Notes: a model not told the origin generated them from the letters alone. 16,499 bases of DNA from JBLHKS01 sp047620505 (GCA_047620505.1 JBLHKS010000156.1:1-16499), one strand, 5' to 3'; positions 7,726 to 15,169 are shown, counted from the stretch's first letter. Translations and numbers: made by a program.

Positions 7726-8618
7726 TGGGCTGCTGATTCTTTTCGCTTGTCTTCCTGATAACGAAACGGCTCGCCACCAGTGAGATCTGCGCTGGTGAAA
7801 GACGGGCACCAGAATTTTTCGATGTGCTGGATAACGAGATCTGTGCCGGTGAAGTGGTCGACGCCTGGGGGGCGGCCAGGGTTGTACATCGTGTCCGTCA
7901 TGTCGCGCATCAGGACGACGTTTTTGCCGACTTTGACCATCTGCCGAATGCCGAACGGGCGTCCTAGCACACACATATTCAAGTGTACGCCGCTGAGGAT
8001 GACGTTGTCGATTCCGCGCTCGGCAAGGAGGTTCAAAGTCTCCTGACCGTTGTCCGTGATAGCGTCTCCTTCCTCGATTTTGATCAAGTCGATCTGGCGG
8101 GTCCAGGCTTCGCGGATTTCGCATTTCGGCTCCTTGCAGCTGCAGCCCATGTCGGAGTCATCGATCGGCAGGACGCCTTCGAACTTTGGATCTGGCCAGC
8201 ACCAGCTCGTTCCCCAACGCGGCTTGACCGAAAGAGGAACCGGAGACTTTGCAAAGGGTGCTTTTTTCGCGAGTTCGCGCTGCGGGGCGCTGTCGTAAAA
8301 ATTAACAACGCTGCTGGGCGCATGAATGATGAAAATGCCCTTTTCGCGGGCCGTATTGATGGTTTCGTTGAGGTGCGGGGCCATTTCGACGACTCGGCGC
8401 GCGGCGGATTTGCACCAGTGGTCGTCCCACATATCGCAGATGATAAGCGCGGTCTTTGACGGATCCCACTTTACCGCTTCGACCTTAGCTTCGCCTGAGT
8501 CTTCCTTTGGAATTGAACGAAGATTGAGGACGAGATTTTCGTCAGCGTATGAAAGGGCGGTCACGAAGAAAATCGAAGCGCAGAGAGTGCTTCGAAGCAA
8601 GGCGGGTAGGGGTTTCAT
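7722..8618 (-). CDS. Exported isochorismatase-like cysteine hydrolase
   Basis: A 298-residue protein with an N-terminal signal peptide (hydrophobic core about 6-22, likely cleavage after SYA at 25). The isochorismatase/nicotinamidase fold is shown by the nucleophile-supporting Asp62 (ALIICDMWDDHWC) and by the catalytic Cys216 in the loop GVHLNMCVLGRPFG. Such enzymes hydrolyse amides or vinyl ethers; the substrate is not evident here. A Cys cluster at 159-166 (CSCKEPKC) lies between the two catalytic halves and is unusual for the family; it could bind metal or form disulfides after export. The gene starts 48 bases after the stop of the SGNH hydrolase gene and overlaps ppk2 by 4 bases at its end. 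No Shine-Dalgarno sequence is seen before the ATG at 8618. Confidence 0.87.
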   Translation of the reverse strand: MKPLPALLRSTLCASIFFVTALSYADENLVLNLRSIPKEDSGEAKVEAVKWDPSKTALIICDMWDDHWCKSAARRVVEMAPHLNETINTAREKGIFIIHAPSSVVNFYDSAPQRELAKKAPFAKSPVPLSVKPRWGTSWCWPDPKFEGVLPIDDSDMGCSCKEPKCEIREAWTRQIDLIKIEEGDAITDNGQETLNLLAERGIDNVILSGVHLNMCVLGRPFGIRQMVKVGKNVVLMRDMTDTMYNPGRPPGVDHFTGTDLVIQHIEKFWCPSFTSADLTGGEPFRYQEDKRKESAAQ

Positions 8619-8650
8619 GGTCGCGAGGCTAGCACAGCCGTCGAGTCGCC

Positions 8651-8666
8651 GCCAGCAGCTGCTGGC
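8651..8666. repeat. 16-base perfect palindrome GCCAGCAGCTGCTGGC directly after a stop codon
   Basis: The longest perfect form of the palindrome family in this window. On the minus strand it begins at the first base after the TGA of the SGNH hydrolase gene (8667-8669), in the 48-base gap before the isochorismatase gene. It is followed by GGCGGC, as is the copy at 10938. There is no T-run, so it is not a standard intrinsic terminator. Confidence 0.7.
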
Positions 8667-9305
8667 TCAACCGAGAATTTCGCGAACTTTCGCGGCGACC
8701 GCGTTTCCAAGCCGGCCGCAGCTTTCCGCATCGATATGGATAGTGTCTGGAACCGGGCAGCTCGCGTAGTCACCGGCGTTGAGAAAAGGGATTCCGCGTG
8801 AGGCGGCAATTTCGGCGTAGGCGTCTTTGAAGCCTGCAGATTTCGCAGCGGCGTTGTCGAAAAGATGGCCGAACGGGCATTGACCGTCCGCAACGGGTGC
8901 GGGCGCGATCAGCAAGACTTTCGGGGCACGTTTGTCAGGGCCGGCGTCGCTTTCCAGGACCTTGTCGAGCAGCACGCCGCAGCTGTGAGCGATCGCAAAC
9001 GCGTTGAGGTTGAAGTGATTTTTGAGGTCGTTGGTTCCCAGCATGACGATCACCAAATCGAGCGGTTTCTGCGATTCGAGAACGACTGGGAGGTGCCGAA
9101 GTCCGTTCTTGTCGATCGGCTCGCAAGGATCGTCCCACATTGTTGTGCGGCCGTTTTGACATTCTTCGATCACGTCGAAATCATCGCCGAGTTCCGCCTG
9201 CATCACGCCGGGCCACCGGACGTCAGCCGGCATGCGATCGCCATCGCTACCAGGAATCCAGCCCCAGGAGTTTGAGTCGCCAAAAACAAGAACACGCTTC
9301 TGCAT
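8667..9305 (-). CDS. SGNH/GDSL-type esterase-hydrolase
   Basis: A 212-residue protein with the SGNH blocks: GDSNSWG (nucleophile Ser11), NGRTT near 51-55, GTND (Asn92) and DTIHID (Asp187 and His190 of the triad). Length and spacing match single-domain GDSL esterases/arylesterases. There is no signal peptide, so it is probably cytoplasmic. The substrate, such as a short-chain or sugar-linked ester, cannot be specified. The gene is the first of the minus-strand run and lies just after the terminator at 9341-9375, so it should have its own promoter in 9306-9340. I could not pick one out with confidence. Confidence 0.9.
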   Translation of the reverse strand: MQKRVLVFGDSNSWGWIPGSDGDRMPADVRWPGVMQAELGDDFDVIEECQNGRTTMWDDPCEPIDKNGLRHLPVVLESQKPLDLVIVMLGTNDLKNHFNLNAFAIAHSCGVLLDKVLESDAGPDKRAPKVLLIAPAPVADGQCPFGHLFDNAAAKSAGFKDAYAEIAASRGIPFLNAGDYASCPVPDTIHIDAESCGRLGNAVAAKVREILG

Positions 9306-9340
9306 GGCCGCAGTTTGGAGATTTGTCAGGGTGCGGCAAC

Positions 9341-9375
9341 AAAAAAGCCCGGAACGCGAATCGCATTCCGGGCTT
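9341..9375 (-). terminator. Rho-independent terminator of the dehydrogenase-DUF5069 gene
   Basis: On the minus strand a 10-base-pair stem, AAGCCCGGAA with TTCCGGGCTT (9366-9375 and 9345-9354), encloses an 11-base loop that can itself pair as GCG-AAT-CGC. A run of T residues follows (complement of 9341-9346). It lies 26 bases after the TAA at 9402, an ideal position. Confidence 0.9.
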
Positions 9376-9401
9376 ACTTCAAAAAAGATTTTTGAAATCG
9401 C

Positions 9402-10802
9402 TTAGCCAGCAACCTCGGCTTTGTGCCAGTCGGCCCAGTCCTCGAGATTGTTCAGATTCACCGCGTCGCGGAATCCGCAGCTTTGATCGTCGTATCCGGT
9501 GGTGCCGTTGATGCCGCCGCGAACGTCGTCACCGTGACAGTAGCCGACAACCGACAGGTTGTGCTCGTCTTTGCCGGAGAGATCGCCGTTTGCAACAACC
9601 CATTCTTCGAACGCTTTGTAGGTCGGCTTGTTGTCTTTGATGTAGGCGAGAGTCGCGTCTTTATCGAGCTTGAGCGCATCAAGCGTCATCTGGTCGAAAC
9701 CAGCGCCGCATGCCGGGTATTCAGGGCTAAGCTTGCCGACAGCGTCGAGAGAGACTTTCTGCCAGAAGCGAGGGAGGTGAAGAACTCCGAGTGGGCCGGC
9801 GCTGCCGGAACTGATCAATGGAACTTGGCTCATATTATTTGTGGGTGTGGTTGGTTGTGTATTTTCTGATGAGGTGGCGGCCGAGTCAGCAGCTGCTGGC
9901 GCGGAGCCGGGATTGGCGTGACGACCCGGAAAGGTAAGCTCAGCGACTCCCGATTTATCGAGATCGCCGAGTCCTTCGTTGGTCATCTTGGTGTACTGCG
10001 CAAGAGTCGCGCTGTTCAGTGGAAGATTGAGGCCGCTACCGCTGGCGAGGTCGGCGGCGATTCCGGAGTCTTTCGCGGCGTGCTCAGCCGAGAACCAAGC
10101 TTCGTGATCGCGATCGCGCATGTCTTCGGCGTCGGTTTCAAGAACCCGGGAATTCGCGCCGGTCTGGCTGAAAACTTCGCAGATCAGGTCGATGTCATGG
10201 CCTAACGAAGCCGCCAAACCGAGTCCTTCGGCCAGGCCGGCGGTGTTGATGTTCATTACCATGTTAACCAAGGCCTTGACCTCCGCTGCTCGGCCGCGTC
10301 CGCCTTCAATCAGGCGCAGTTTGAGGCTGAGGTCTTCGAGTAACTGCTTGTTGCCATCGTAAGCGCTCTGATCGCCGGCGACCATCAAGTAGAGCTCGCC
10401 GCTTCGCGCATGACTGATCGAACTCGCCATGCAGGCCTCGAGATTCGTCGCTCCGGCAGCTGAGCAGGCAGCACCGACTTCGCGATGGATCGCTGGCGAA
10501 AGCGTTGCGCAGTCGATGAAGACCTTGCCCGCAGCTCCCTGGAGGAGGTTATCGTCAGCATTCTGGTAAATCGAGCGCATCGCAGCGTCGTTCGTGACGA
10601 CTGTGATGATCACGTCAGACTTCGCGGTGACGTCCGCGAGGCTCTCGCAGGCCGTTCCGCCGAGTTCCGCAGCTAGCTCGCTCGCGGCTGGCCGATTGAT
10701 ATCGTAGACCGCTGGAACTTCATAGCCCTTGTCCAATTTCAGGTGACGAGCCATGTTAGCGCCCATTTTGCCGACGCCGACGAAGCCGATTCTTTTACTC
10801 AT
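9402..10802 (-). CDS. 3-hydroxyisobutyrate dehydrogenase-like protein fused to a DUF5069 domain
   Basis: A 466-residue protein. Residues 1-295 form an NAD(P)-dependent beta-hydroxyacid dehydrogenase. The Rossmann motif is GVGKMG (9-14). A substrate-binding region at 122-143 takes the place of the usual DAPVSGG. The catalytic Lys176 and Asn180 sit in KALVN, and a second conserved Lys is at 244. Residues 296-323 are a low-complexity Ala/Ser/Thr/Pro linker. Residues 324-466, starting at Met324 (ATG at 9833), match DUF5069, a domain normally found as a separate protein of about 140 residues. The linker is encoded by sequence that looks intergenic and contains a copy of the CAGCAGCTGCTG repeat, so the fusion may be recent. 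DUF5069 could also be made from its own ATG, but no ribosome binding site is seen there. A terminator follows at 9341-9375. Confidence 0.88.
   Translation of the reverse strand: MSKRIGFVGVGKMGANMARHLKLDKGYEVPAVYDINRPAASELAAELGGTACESLADVTAKSDVIITVVTNDAAMRSIYQNADDNLLQGAAGKVFIDCATLSPAIHREVGAACSAAGATNLEACMASSISHARSGELYLMVAGDQSAYDGNKQLLEDLSLKLRLIEGGRGRAAEVKALVNMVMNINTAGLAEGLGLAASLGHDIDLICEVFSQTGANSRVLETDAEDMRDRDHEAWFSAEHAAKDSGIAADLASGSGLNLPLNSATLAQYTKMTNEGLGDLDKSGVAELTFPGRHANPGSAPAAADSAATSSENTQPTTPTNNMSQVPLISSGSAGPLGVLHLPRFWQKVSLDAVGKLSPEYPACGAGFDQMTLDALKLDKDATLAYIKDNKPTYKAFEEWVVANGDLSGKDEHNLSVVGYCHGDDVRGGINGTTGYDDQSCGFRDAVNLNNLEDWADWHKAEVAG
9887..9900. repeat. CAGCAGCTGCTGGC repeat inside the fusion linker
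   Basis: An exact copy of the palindrome. The minus strand reads GCCAGCAGCTGCTGACTCG, identical over 19 bases to the plus-strand sequence at 15458-15476. It encodes Pro-Ala-Ala-Ala-Asp-Ser in the linker between the dehydrogenase and DUF5069 domains. Confidence 0.7.
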
Positions 10803-10877
10803 TTCCAGGATTGATTAGATGGTTTTGATAGTCCTTGCTCTGACGCCACTAGCGGTCATCAAAATCGCGGAGCGCCA

Positions 10878-10905
10878 ACTCTAGCAAGAGCCCCGCGTCC
10901 GCCAA
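10878..10905 (-). promoter_or_regulatory. Possible sigma70 promoter for the dehydrogenase-DUF5069 gene
   Basis: On the minus strand TTGGCG (10900-10905) and TAGAGT (10878-10883) are 16 bases apart, about 75 bases upstream of the ATG at 10802. Each hexamer matches the consensus at 4 of 6 positions. The call is weak. Confidence 0.25.
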
Positions 10906-10937
10906 GAGAAAAAGCCGGTTTTCGCGCGCCGCCGCCG

Positions 10938-10950
10938 CCAGCAGCTGCTG
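10938..10950. repeat. CCAGCAGCTGCTG palindromic repeat after a stop codon
   Basis: The 12-base palindrome core begins 3 bases after the TGA (10954-10956) of the minus-strand TPR gene. On that strand it is followed by a GGCGGCGGCG run and then CCGGCTTTTT. GCUGG from the repeat could pair with CCGGC (one U-G pair) just before the T-run, so a weak terminator role is possible. Confidence 0.65.
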
Positions 10951-10953
10951 ACC

Positions 10954-11538
10954 TCAATCGAGCAGCAGGATCCAGCGATTCCCGAGTTCCTCAAGTTTGC
11001 CCTCGCCATACTTGGAAAGGAGAAATTCCAGCTCCTCGACGTTCACCGCGTCAAAGCGCGCGCGATCGATCTGCCGCAGGAAATCGCGGGCGTCTTTCGT
11101 CTGTCCAGCGCCGTGATAAGCGGCTAACAGACGCACCTTGAGTGCGGACGACTGCGGCTTTTGAACCATCGCGCGCTGATAATGATTGATCGCTTGCCCA
11201 AAATCCCCGCGCGACTCACAAAGCCACCCCTGGCGATGTTGTTGATTCAGTCGACTCCGCCCCGGTGCCCGGATCACGCACCAGATCGAGATGACGACGA
11301 TCGTGGCTGCGAGCGTGAGCTTGATCGCTGGCGGCGATGGAAATCGAAGGACGATCAAGAGCGCGATCAGGCCGCCAAAAATCATCAGCACCTGCACGCC
11401 GAATCCAGCCCAGGCTTCATCGGATGAATCGGTCGAAGAAGGTGGCTCTTCCTCCGGATCCGGGTCGGGATTGAACGGCGGATCCGGGTCGTCGCCGTTG
11501 CTCGAGCCTCCCATGTAATCTCGTTCGTAGATTCCCAT
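10954..11538 (-). CDS. Small membrane protein with TPR-like C-terminus
   Basis: A 194-residue protein starting MGIYERDYM, an N-terminal pattern common in verrucomicrobial membrane proteins. This is why the ATG at 11538 is preferred to the in-frame upstream ATG at 11622, which would overlap the preceding gene. An acidic, proline-rich region (about 12-40) precedes two hydrophobic helices (about 45-65 and 72-90). Residues of about 103-165 form one or two tetratricopeptide-like helical hairpins (GWLCESRGDFGQAINHYQRA), which usually mediate protein-protein contacts. The topology places the TPR part after the second helix. No specific function is recognised. It lies 73 bases downstream of the secreted beta-helix gene and may be cotranscribed with it. 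Confidence 0.8.
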   Translation of the reverse strand: MGIYERDYMGGSSNGDDPDPPFNPDPDPEEEPPSSTDSSDEAWAGFGVQVLMIFGGLIALLIVLRFPSPPAIKLTLAATIVVISIWCVIRAPGRSRLNQQHRQGWLCESRGDFGQAINHYQRAMVQKPQSSALKVRLLAAYHGAGQTKDARDFLRQIDRARFDAVNVEELEFLLSKYGEGKLEELGNRWILLLD

Positions 11539-11611
11539 TTGCCCGGATTCTCGGCTGGGTTGCCCACTGAGGTCAAGCCAATTGACGGAGCTGCGCGTGT
11601 AAACGTCCAGC

Positions 11612-13837
11612 CTAGGGAACAACGGTGAAGCTCACGTCGTTTCCACTGCCGCCGGCGTAGCTGACCTGAAATTTGGGACTGAAGCCGATGATATCCCCTT
11701 CGTAGATCCCACTGAACCGACCACGAACGACATCTGTGCCGTCGTTGTTGATCAGGTTGATCGAATCTCCGATCGCGAACGACACAAACGCGTCGACAGC
11801 GTAAGTCAGATTGGTGTTGTTCAGGCCCACCCGCCCGATCACGCTGATGATCGATCCGGAGTCCTGATTGATTCCAACGAACAGACCGCTGCTGACGCTG
11901 AAGACGAATCCATTCCGGAAGGTCGTGGTTCCGACCACGTCGATGTGAGCACCGTCAAAAGTCCCGCTACCTCCGAAGTCCGCCGAATTCGCAACCACCT
12001 TCAGATCATCCGCATCGATCAGCAAAGGACTGTAGCCGCCGACATCGCCATCCACTTCGAACTCGAGATTGGCCGCCTCAATGTGCTTGGTTGATGAGCC
12101 GCCATGAACATCGCCGGTCGCAATCAGGGTCACGTCGTGAATCCAGAGCGAACCCGAATTCACCTCGTTAACGGTGATCGACGCGTCCGCCTCAACCGTC
12201 AGCGACTGGGCGAAATCCACGTTGTCGATCGTGACGTCGCCCGTGGTGTTGTTCAGACCTCCGATCACCAACTCGGGAGTCATGAGAAAGTCGATTTCGT
12301 CCTGCTCCAGGTTCACTGAGCCGCTCGACGCGCCGACTTCGATCCCGTTTCCGTCGGTCTTGGGCTGAATCTGGACGAATCCCTGCGAACTCACCGGAGC
12401 GCGAATTTCATAGTCATCCGTGTAAAAATAGACCCCGCCGCTCGTGTTGCCGCCGATGTCCATCCCGGTGCCATCCGCGTAAATCCCGCGTCCAAAATCC
12501 GACTCGCCATGCATCTCGACGTCTCCCGCCAGCGAAGAGATTTGCGCCGTGTCCTCGAACCGAATTCCGTCCGATAAAATCATCCCGCCCGCAGTTCCGT
12601 TGATCATGATTTTGGCCGTGATGGAGCGGACGATCGAGCCGTCGGAAATCAAGACGCCCATGCTCATGTCGCCATCGCCACTGTCGCCGAAAATGTGAAT
12701 CGAACCCGTCTCCGACTCGATCAGCGGCCCCGTCCCTTCAACCACGACCCCATGCGCCGGATTCGTTAGGCTGTTCGAAACCGATCCGGTAATCTGAATA
12801 TCCCCGGTAGGCGTGAAGATTGTCGACGCGTCCGTCAACTGAACGCCATCGCCAGCCGCGCCGACACCGTTGATGTTGAAATTCGCCGTCCCCTCGATCG
12901 TTGCCCCGCTGATCTCGACGCCGCGGTTGAAGGGCCCGTCCTTCCCGCCTGCGTGACCCATGATATCGAGCATGTTTCCATCGCATAAAAGATCGCCATT
13001 GACGACCACTCCATGGTTTCCCGTTCCGCCGCCTTCACCGCCTCCGTTTCCCGTGATCCAGAGATCACCTGCGATCGAAAAAACTGAGCAGCTGCTGGCG
13101 ACTTGAACGCCAATGTTGTTGTCATGTTCGCCGCCGCCGGTTCCGGTCAGATTCAAAGGGCCGGCCGTCGTCGAGATCACCGAAGACTGATCGACGAGAA
13201 TCCCCGCGCTGCCGTCCGAGGCGCTTCCCATTCCCGTCAGCATCACGCCGCCATTGCCAACTGCTTCGATCACTGAATTCAAGATCGTGATTCCCGGATC
13301 ATTCCCTTGTCCCTGTCCATTTGCCATCAGGTCGAAATCACCGTGAGCCGTCTTGATACTCGCGCCAGAAATCACCGCCATTCGGCTCAGATTCGCGGAA
13401 ATCGAGGCTGAAGACGGCACCCCCGATCCGGTCGCGGCCAAATCCAGATCCGCGTTAACCTCCAGAGTCTCCGCCTCGGAGATCCTCAATTCTGACAGTG
13501 TTAGGAAATTGAACGCGTTGCTGCCAGTGAAAACCAGTGTGTCGTTCGAACCGCCGAATTCAAACCGCGTGATCGCGCTAACGAGGATGTCGTTCGTCGA
13601 CCCGTCGCCGTCGACATCGGATTTCCCGTCGAATTCCAGGTAGCCGCCGCCACTGACTGAGAACTCAGGCCGATCGGCCGTCGAGTCGCCTGACACGGAC
13701 ACCTCCGTGCCGGAAATCGAGACCGTGATCGTCGCCTGAGCAGTCGATCCGAAGCAGAGCAGCAGCAACGCCAAGGCACCTGTGAGAGTTCGAGAAAACG
13801 AAGAAAAAATACGAGAGGGGAGGGGAGAAATTTCCAT
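11612..13837 (-). CDS. Large secreted beta-helix-like repeat protein
   Basis: A 741-residue protein. A signal peptide (hydrophobic core about 19-30, cleavage after AQA at 35) is followed by a Ser/Gly/Asp/Thr-rich, cysteine-poor body. A DVDGDGSTND motif at 74-83 looks like a calcium-binding loop. From about residue 150 to 480 there are repeated turns of about 35 residues with G-GGG, N-GV-V and I-GD-I-I-G patterns, as expected for a right-handed beta-helix. The C-terminus (GDSINLINNDG ... YAGGSGNDVSFTV) is like that of autotransporter-associated or planctomycete/verrucomicrobial surface proteins. No PEP-CTERM sorting signal and no outer-membrane barrel are seen. The start at 13837 follows GAAGGGGGGC and gives a proper signal peptide; the frame is open to 13954. 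An adhesin or surface-layer-like role is inferred. Confidence 0.85.
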   Translation of the reverse strand: MEISPLPSRIFSSFSRTLTGALALLLLCFGSTAQATITVSISGTEVSVSGDSTADRPEFSVSGGGYLEFDGKSDVDGDGSTNDILVSAITRFEFGGSNDTLVFTGSNAFNFLTLSELRISEAETLEVNADLDLAATGSGVPSSASISANLSRMAVISGASIKTAHGDFDLMANGQGQGNDPGITILNSVIEAVGNGGVMLTGMGSASDGSAGILVDQSSVISTTAGPLNLTGTGGGEHDNNIGVQVASSCSVFSIAGDLWITGNGGGEGGGTGNHGVVVNGDLLCDGNMLDIMGHAGGKDGPFNRGVEISGATIEGTANFNINGVGAAGDGVQLTDASTIFTPTGDIQITGSVSNSLTNPAHGVVVEGTGPLIESETGSIHIFGDSGDGDMSMGVLISDGSIVRSITAKIMINGTAGGMILSDGIRFEDTAQISSLAGDVEMHGESDFGRGIYADGTGMDIGGNTSGGVYFYTDDYEIRAPVSSQGFVQIQPKTDGNGIEVGASSGSVNLEQDEIDFLMTPELVIGGLNNTTGDVTIDNVDFAQSLTVEADASITVNEVNSGSLWIHDVTLIATGDVHGGSSTKHIEAANLEFEVDGDVGGYSPLLIDADDLKVVANSADFGGSGTFDGAHIDVVGTTTFRNGFVFSVSSGLFVGINQDSGSIISVIGRVGLNNTNLTYAVDAFVSFAIGDSINLINNDGTDVVRGRFSGIYEGDIIGFSPKFQVSYAGGSGNDVSFTVVP
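13087..13099. repeat. AGCAGCTGCTGGC near-copy of the palindromic repeat, in-gene
   Basis: Matches the repeat family except for one base (G for C at 13086). It lies inside the beta-helix gene, where the minus strand reads Ala-Ser-Ser-Cys-Ser, the third of the three possible frames. It contributes one of very few cysteines in that protein. Confidence 0.5.
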
Positions 13838-14120
13838 GCCCCCCTTCTGTCCGGAAACTCGCCGAAGGTTACAGAGCGTGAGCAGGAATTCTTCAGGATC
13901 GAGTGACAGAACGCTCCTAGGGTAGGCTGAGGGCCTAGCTGTAACGAGGTTCAAAAAAGGGAAGGTTTTTGTAAACTCCCGGTCAAGCCCATAACTGGTG
14001 GGGTTGAAAAATGGGAATTCCTATCGGCTAAACATTCGTATAGGGCGATTGAAATCGTGAAGGAATGGCTCTTCTCGAGAAGGAAATTTTAAAAAAGAAT
14101 GCTGGTATTTATTAAGATGT
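13838..14120. other. Divergent intergenic region
   Basis: A gap of 283 bases between the beta-helix gene (-) and the methyltransferase-like gene (+). The last 150 bases are noticeably AT-rich. Apart from the GAAGGGGGG ribosome-binding-like sequence just before 13837, I see no convincing promoter pair, RNA or repeat. This is the only sizeable gap other than 14790-15484. Confidence 0.4.
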
Positions 14121-14789
14121 ATGAAATTTATAGATATGGGCAAGAAACGAGAAGAGACGTTTGCAGAAGAAACTGTTCTGGACCTGCTGGGTAAATCGTA
14201 CTCCGATATCAAGATTCTCCAAATGGGCGCAATTGAGCACAAAGAGCCGGAGCCCAGGATGTCCGCGGCGGATTGGTACGGTGCCCGTGGTGTTCGCAAA
14301 GTGGTCTCCATTGATCTGAACGGACAGGACGGCGCACTCACTCATGATCTGGACTATCCGATACCCAAAGATCTGCACGCGAAGTTTGATCTCGTTACGA
14401 ACTACGGGACCGGCGAGCACGTGAACGATCAGTATTCGTTCTTTCGAAATTGCCATGATGCCTGCAAGAGCAACGGCGTCATGATCCATTTGTTACTCCA
14501 CGAAGGATTCCTGCCCGGCCACGGGAGATACTATTACTCTCAGGAGACCACATTTCGTCTGGCGCGAATGTGTTCCTACAGACTTGTCTATCTTCAGAAT
14601 TACAGCGGCGTGAAAACGGGGCGGCGCGGATTTCTGGTGGCTGCGTTTCAGAATCGCGCTGTCAGTAGTTTCCCCGGAAAATCTCGGTTTCTTCAGCGGG
14701 CACGAATTCTGGACACCGGAGATACGCGTAGAACAAGCGATTACAACGCCGCTGGACACGGTTTGAACGAGTTGGAAGCGAACTTTTGA
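14121..14789 (+). CDS. Class I SAM-dependent methyltransferase-like protein
   Basis: A 222-residue protein. The best landmarks are VVSIDLNG (about 60-67), where the Asp would hold the SAM ribose at the end of beta-2, then ALTHDLDYPIP and FDLVTNYGTGEHV (about 89-101), the motif after beta-4 in many small methyltransferases of this kind. The glycine-rich SAM loop is degenerate (LQMGAIEHKEPE). The acceptor substrate is unknown. The gene is the only plus-strand gene in this half and sits between a core-like region and mobile-element debris. It has no clear Shine-Dalgarno sequence, so the ATG at 14136 is an alternative start. The last 30 or so residues are less conserved-looking, and the end may be altered. 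Confidence 0.7.
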   Translation: MKFIDMGKKREETFAEETVLDLLGKSYSDIKILQMGAIEHKEPEPRMSAADWYGARGVRKVVSIDLNGQDGALTHDLDYPIPKDLHAKFDLVTNYGTGEHVNDQYSFFRNCHDACKSNGVMIHLLLHEGFLPGHGRYYYSQETTFRLARMCSYRLVYLQNYSGVKTGRRGFLVAAFQNRAVSSFPGKSRFLQRARILDTGDTRRTSDYNAAGHGLNELEANF

Positions 14790-14884
14790 GATTCACCAGA
14801 ATTCCGGGGGTCCCAAGGAGATCGCCAATTTCAGACCGAATCACTACCGCGCGACAGGAGATTCATTTCCCCTTTCTTCCTCGT

Positions 14885-14911
14885 GCGCGCCGCCGCGCTG
14901 GCAGCTTCTGG
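14885..14911. repeat. Degenerate copy of the GC-rich/palindromic repeat block
   Basis: The block GCGCGCCGCCGC followed by a GGCAGCTTCTGGC-like sequence resembles 10925-10950, where GCGCGCCGCCGCCGCC is followed by the intact palindrome. It lies in the gene-free stretch between the methyltransferase-like gene and the foldback element. The similarity was judged by eye. Confidence 0.3.
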
Positions 14912-14936
14912 CGCAGCTGTCGGAATCGCGAGAAAT

Positions 14937-14960
14937 CCCTGACTGTTTTGGAAGTCAGGG
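14937..14960. other. Perfect 8-bp hairpin CCCTGACT / AGTCAGGG
   Basis: An inverted repeat with an 8-base loop, 147 bases after the methyltransferase stop. There is no T-run on either side, so I do not call it an intrinsic terminator. Apart from this hairpin and the degenerate block at 14885, the stretch 14790-15004 holds nothing I can identify; open frames across it show no recognisable protein. Confidence 0.5.
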
Positions 14961-15004
14961 CATGTAGCCAAATAGATGAACGTTCGTCTCGCCAGTTTCG
15001 CCTC

Positions 15005-15169
15005 TTAGGGCTCGGAACGAAATAAGCTGAAAAAAGATGCGCAGGAATTTCGATCTTAGCCAAGGCGGAATTGAGCGGAGAATAGCGAGCTATTTGAGCT
15101 GAATTCCAACGCTGGCGAGGATCGAAAGAACCAGCAGATTTGTTCAAGTTATTTCGTTCCGGGCCCTTA
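15005..15169. mobile_element. 165-bp foldback (MITE-like) element
   Basis: The ends are 27-base inverted repeats with 4 mismatches: 15005-15031 (TTAGGGCTCGGAACGAAATA...) and the complement of 15143-15169. The pairing continues inwards with interruptions (TTTCGATC, GCCA and GGAATT blocks) to a central AATAGC-GA-GCTATT at 15081-15094, so the whole element can fold into one long hairpin. TTA is found at both outer edges in direct orientation and may be a target duplication of 3 bases. It encodes no believable protein. The structure fits a non-autonomous mobile element or a large REP-type repeat. The core sites of an integron attC are not recognisable. Confidence 0.75.

Noticed and set aside
7726..8124. 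133-codon N-terminal extension of PPK2
   Set aside because: It lies wholly inside the isochorismatase-like gene in another frame and has shadow-like composition; PPK2 homology begins at the ATG at 7725.
14937..14960. Intrinsic terminator for the methyltransferase-like gene
   Set aside because: The hairpin is perfect but lacks a T-run on either strand and lies about 150 bases after the stop.
14863..15147. Minus-strand open frame of 94 codons across the hairpin and foldback region
   Set aside because: It spans the foldback arm and repeat debris and has no ribosome binding site or recognisable domain; it is probably a chance frame.
15005..15169. Reading the foldback element as an integron attC site
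   Set aside because: It lies near intI and is palindromic, but I find no RYYYAAC / GTTRRRY core sites at its ends. It pairs along its full length, and the ends look like transposon-type inverted repeats with a TTA at each edge.
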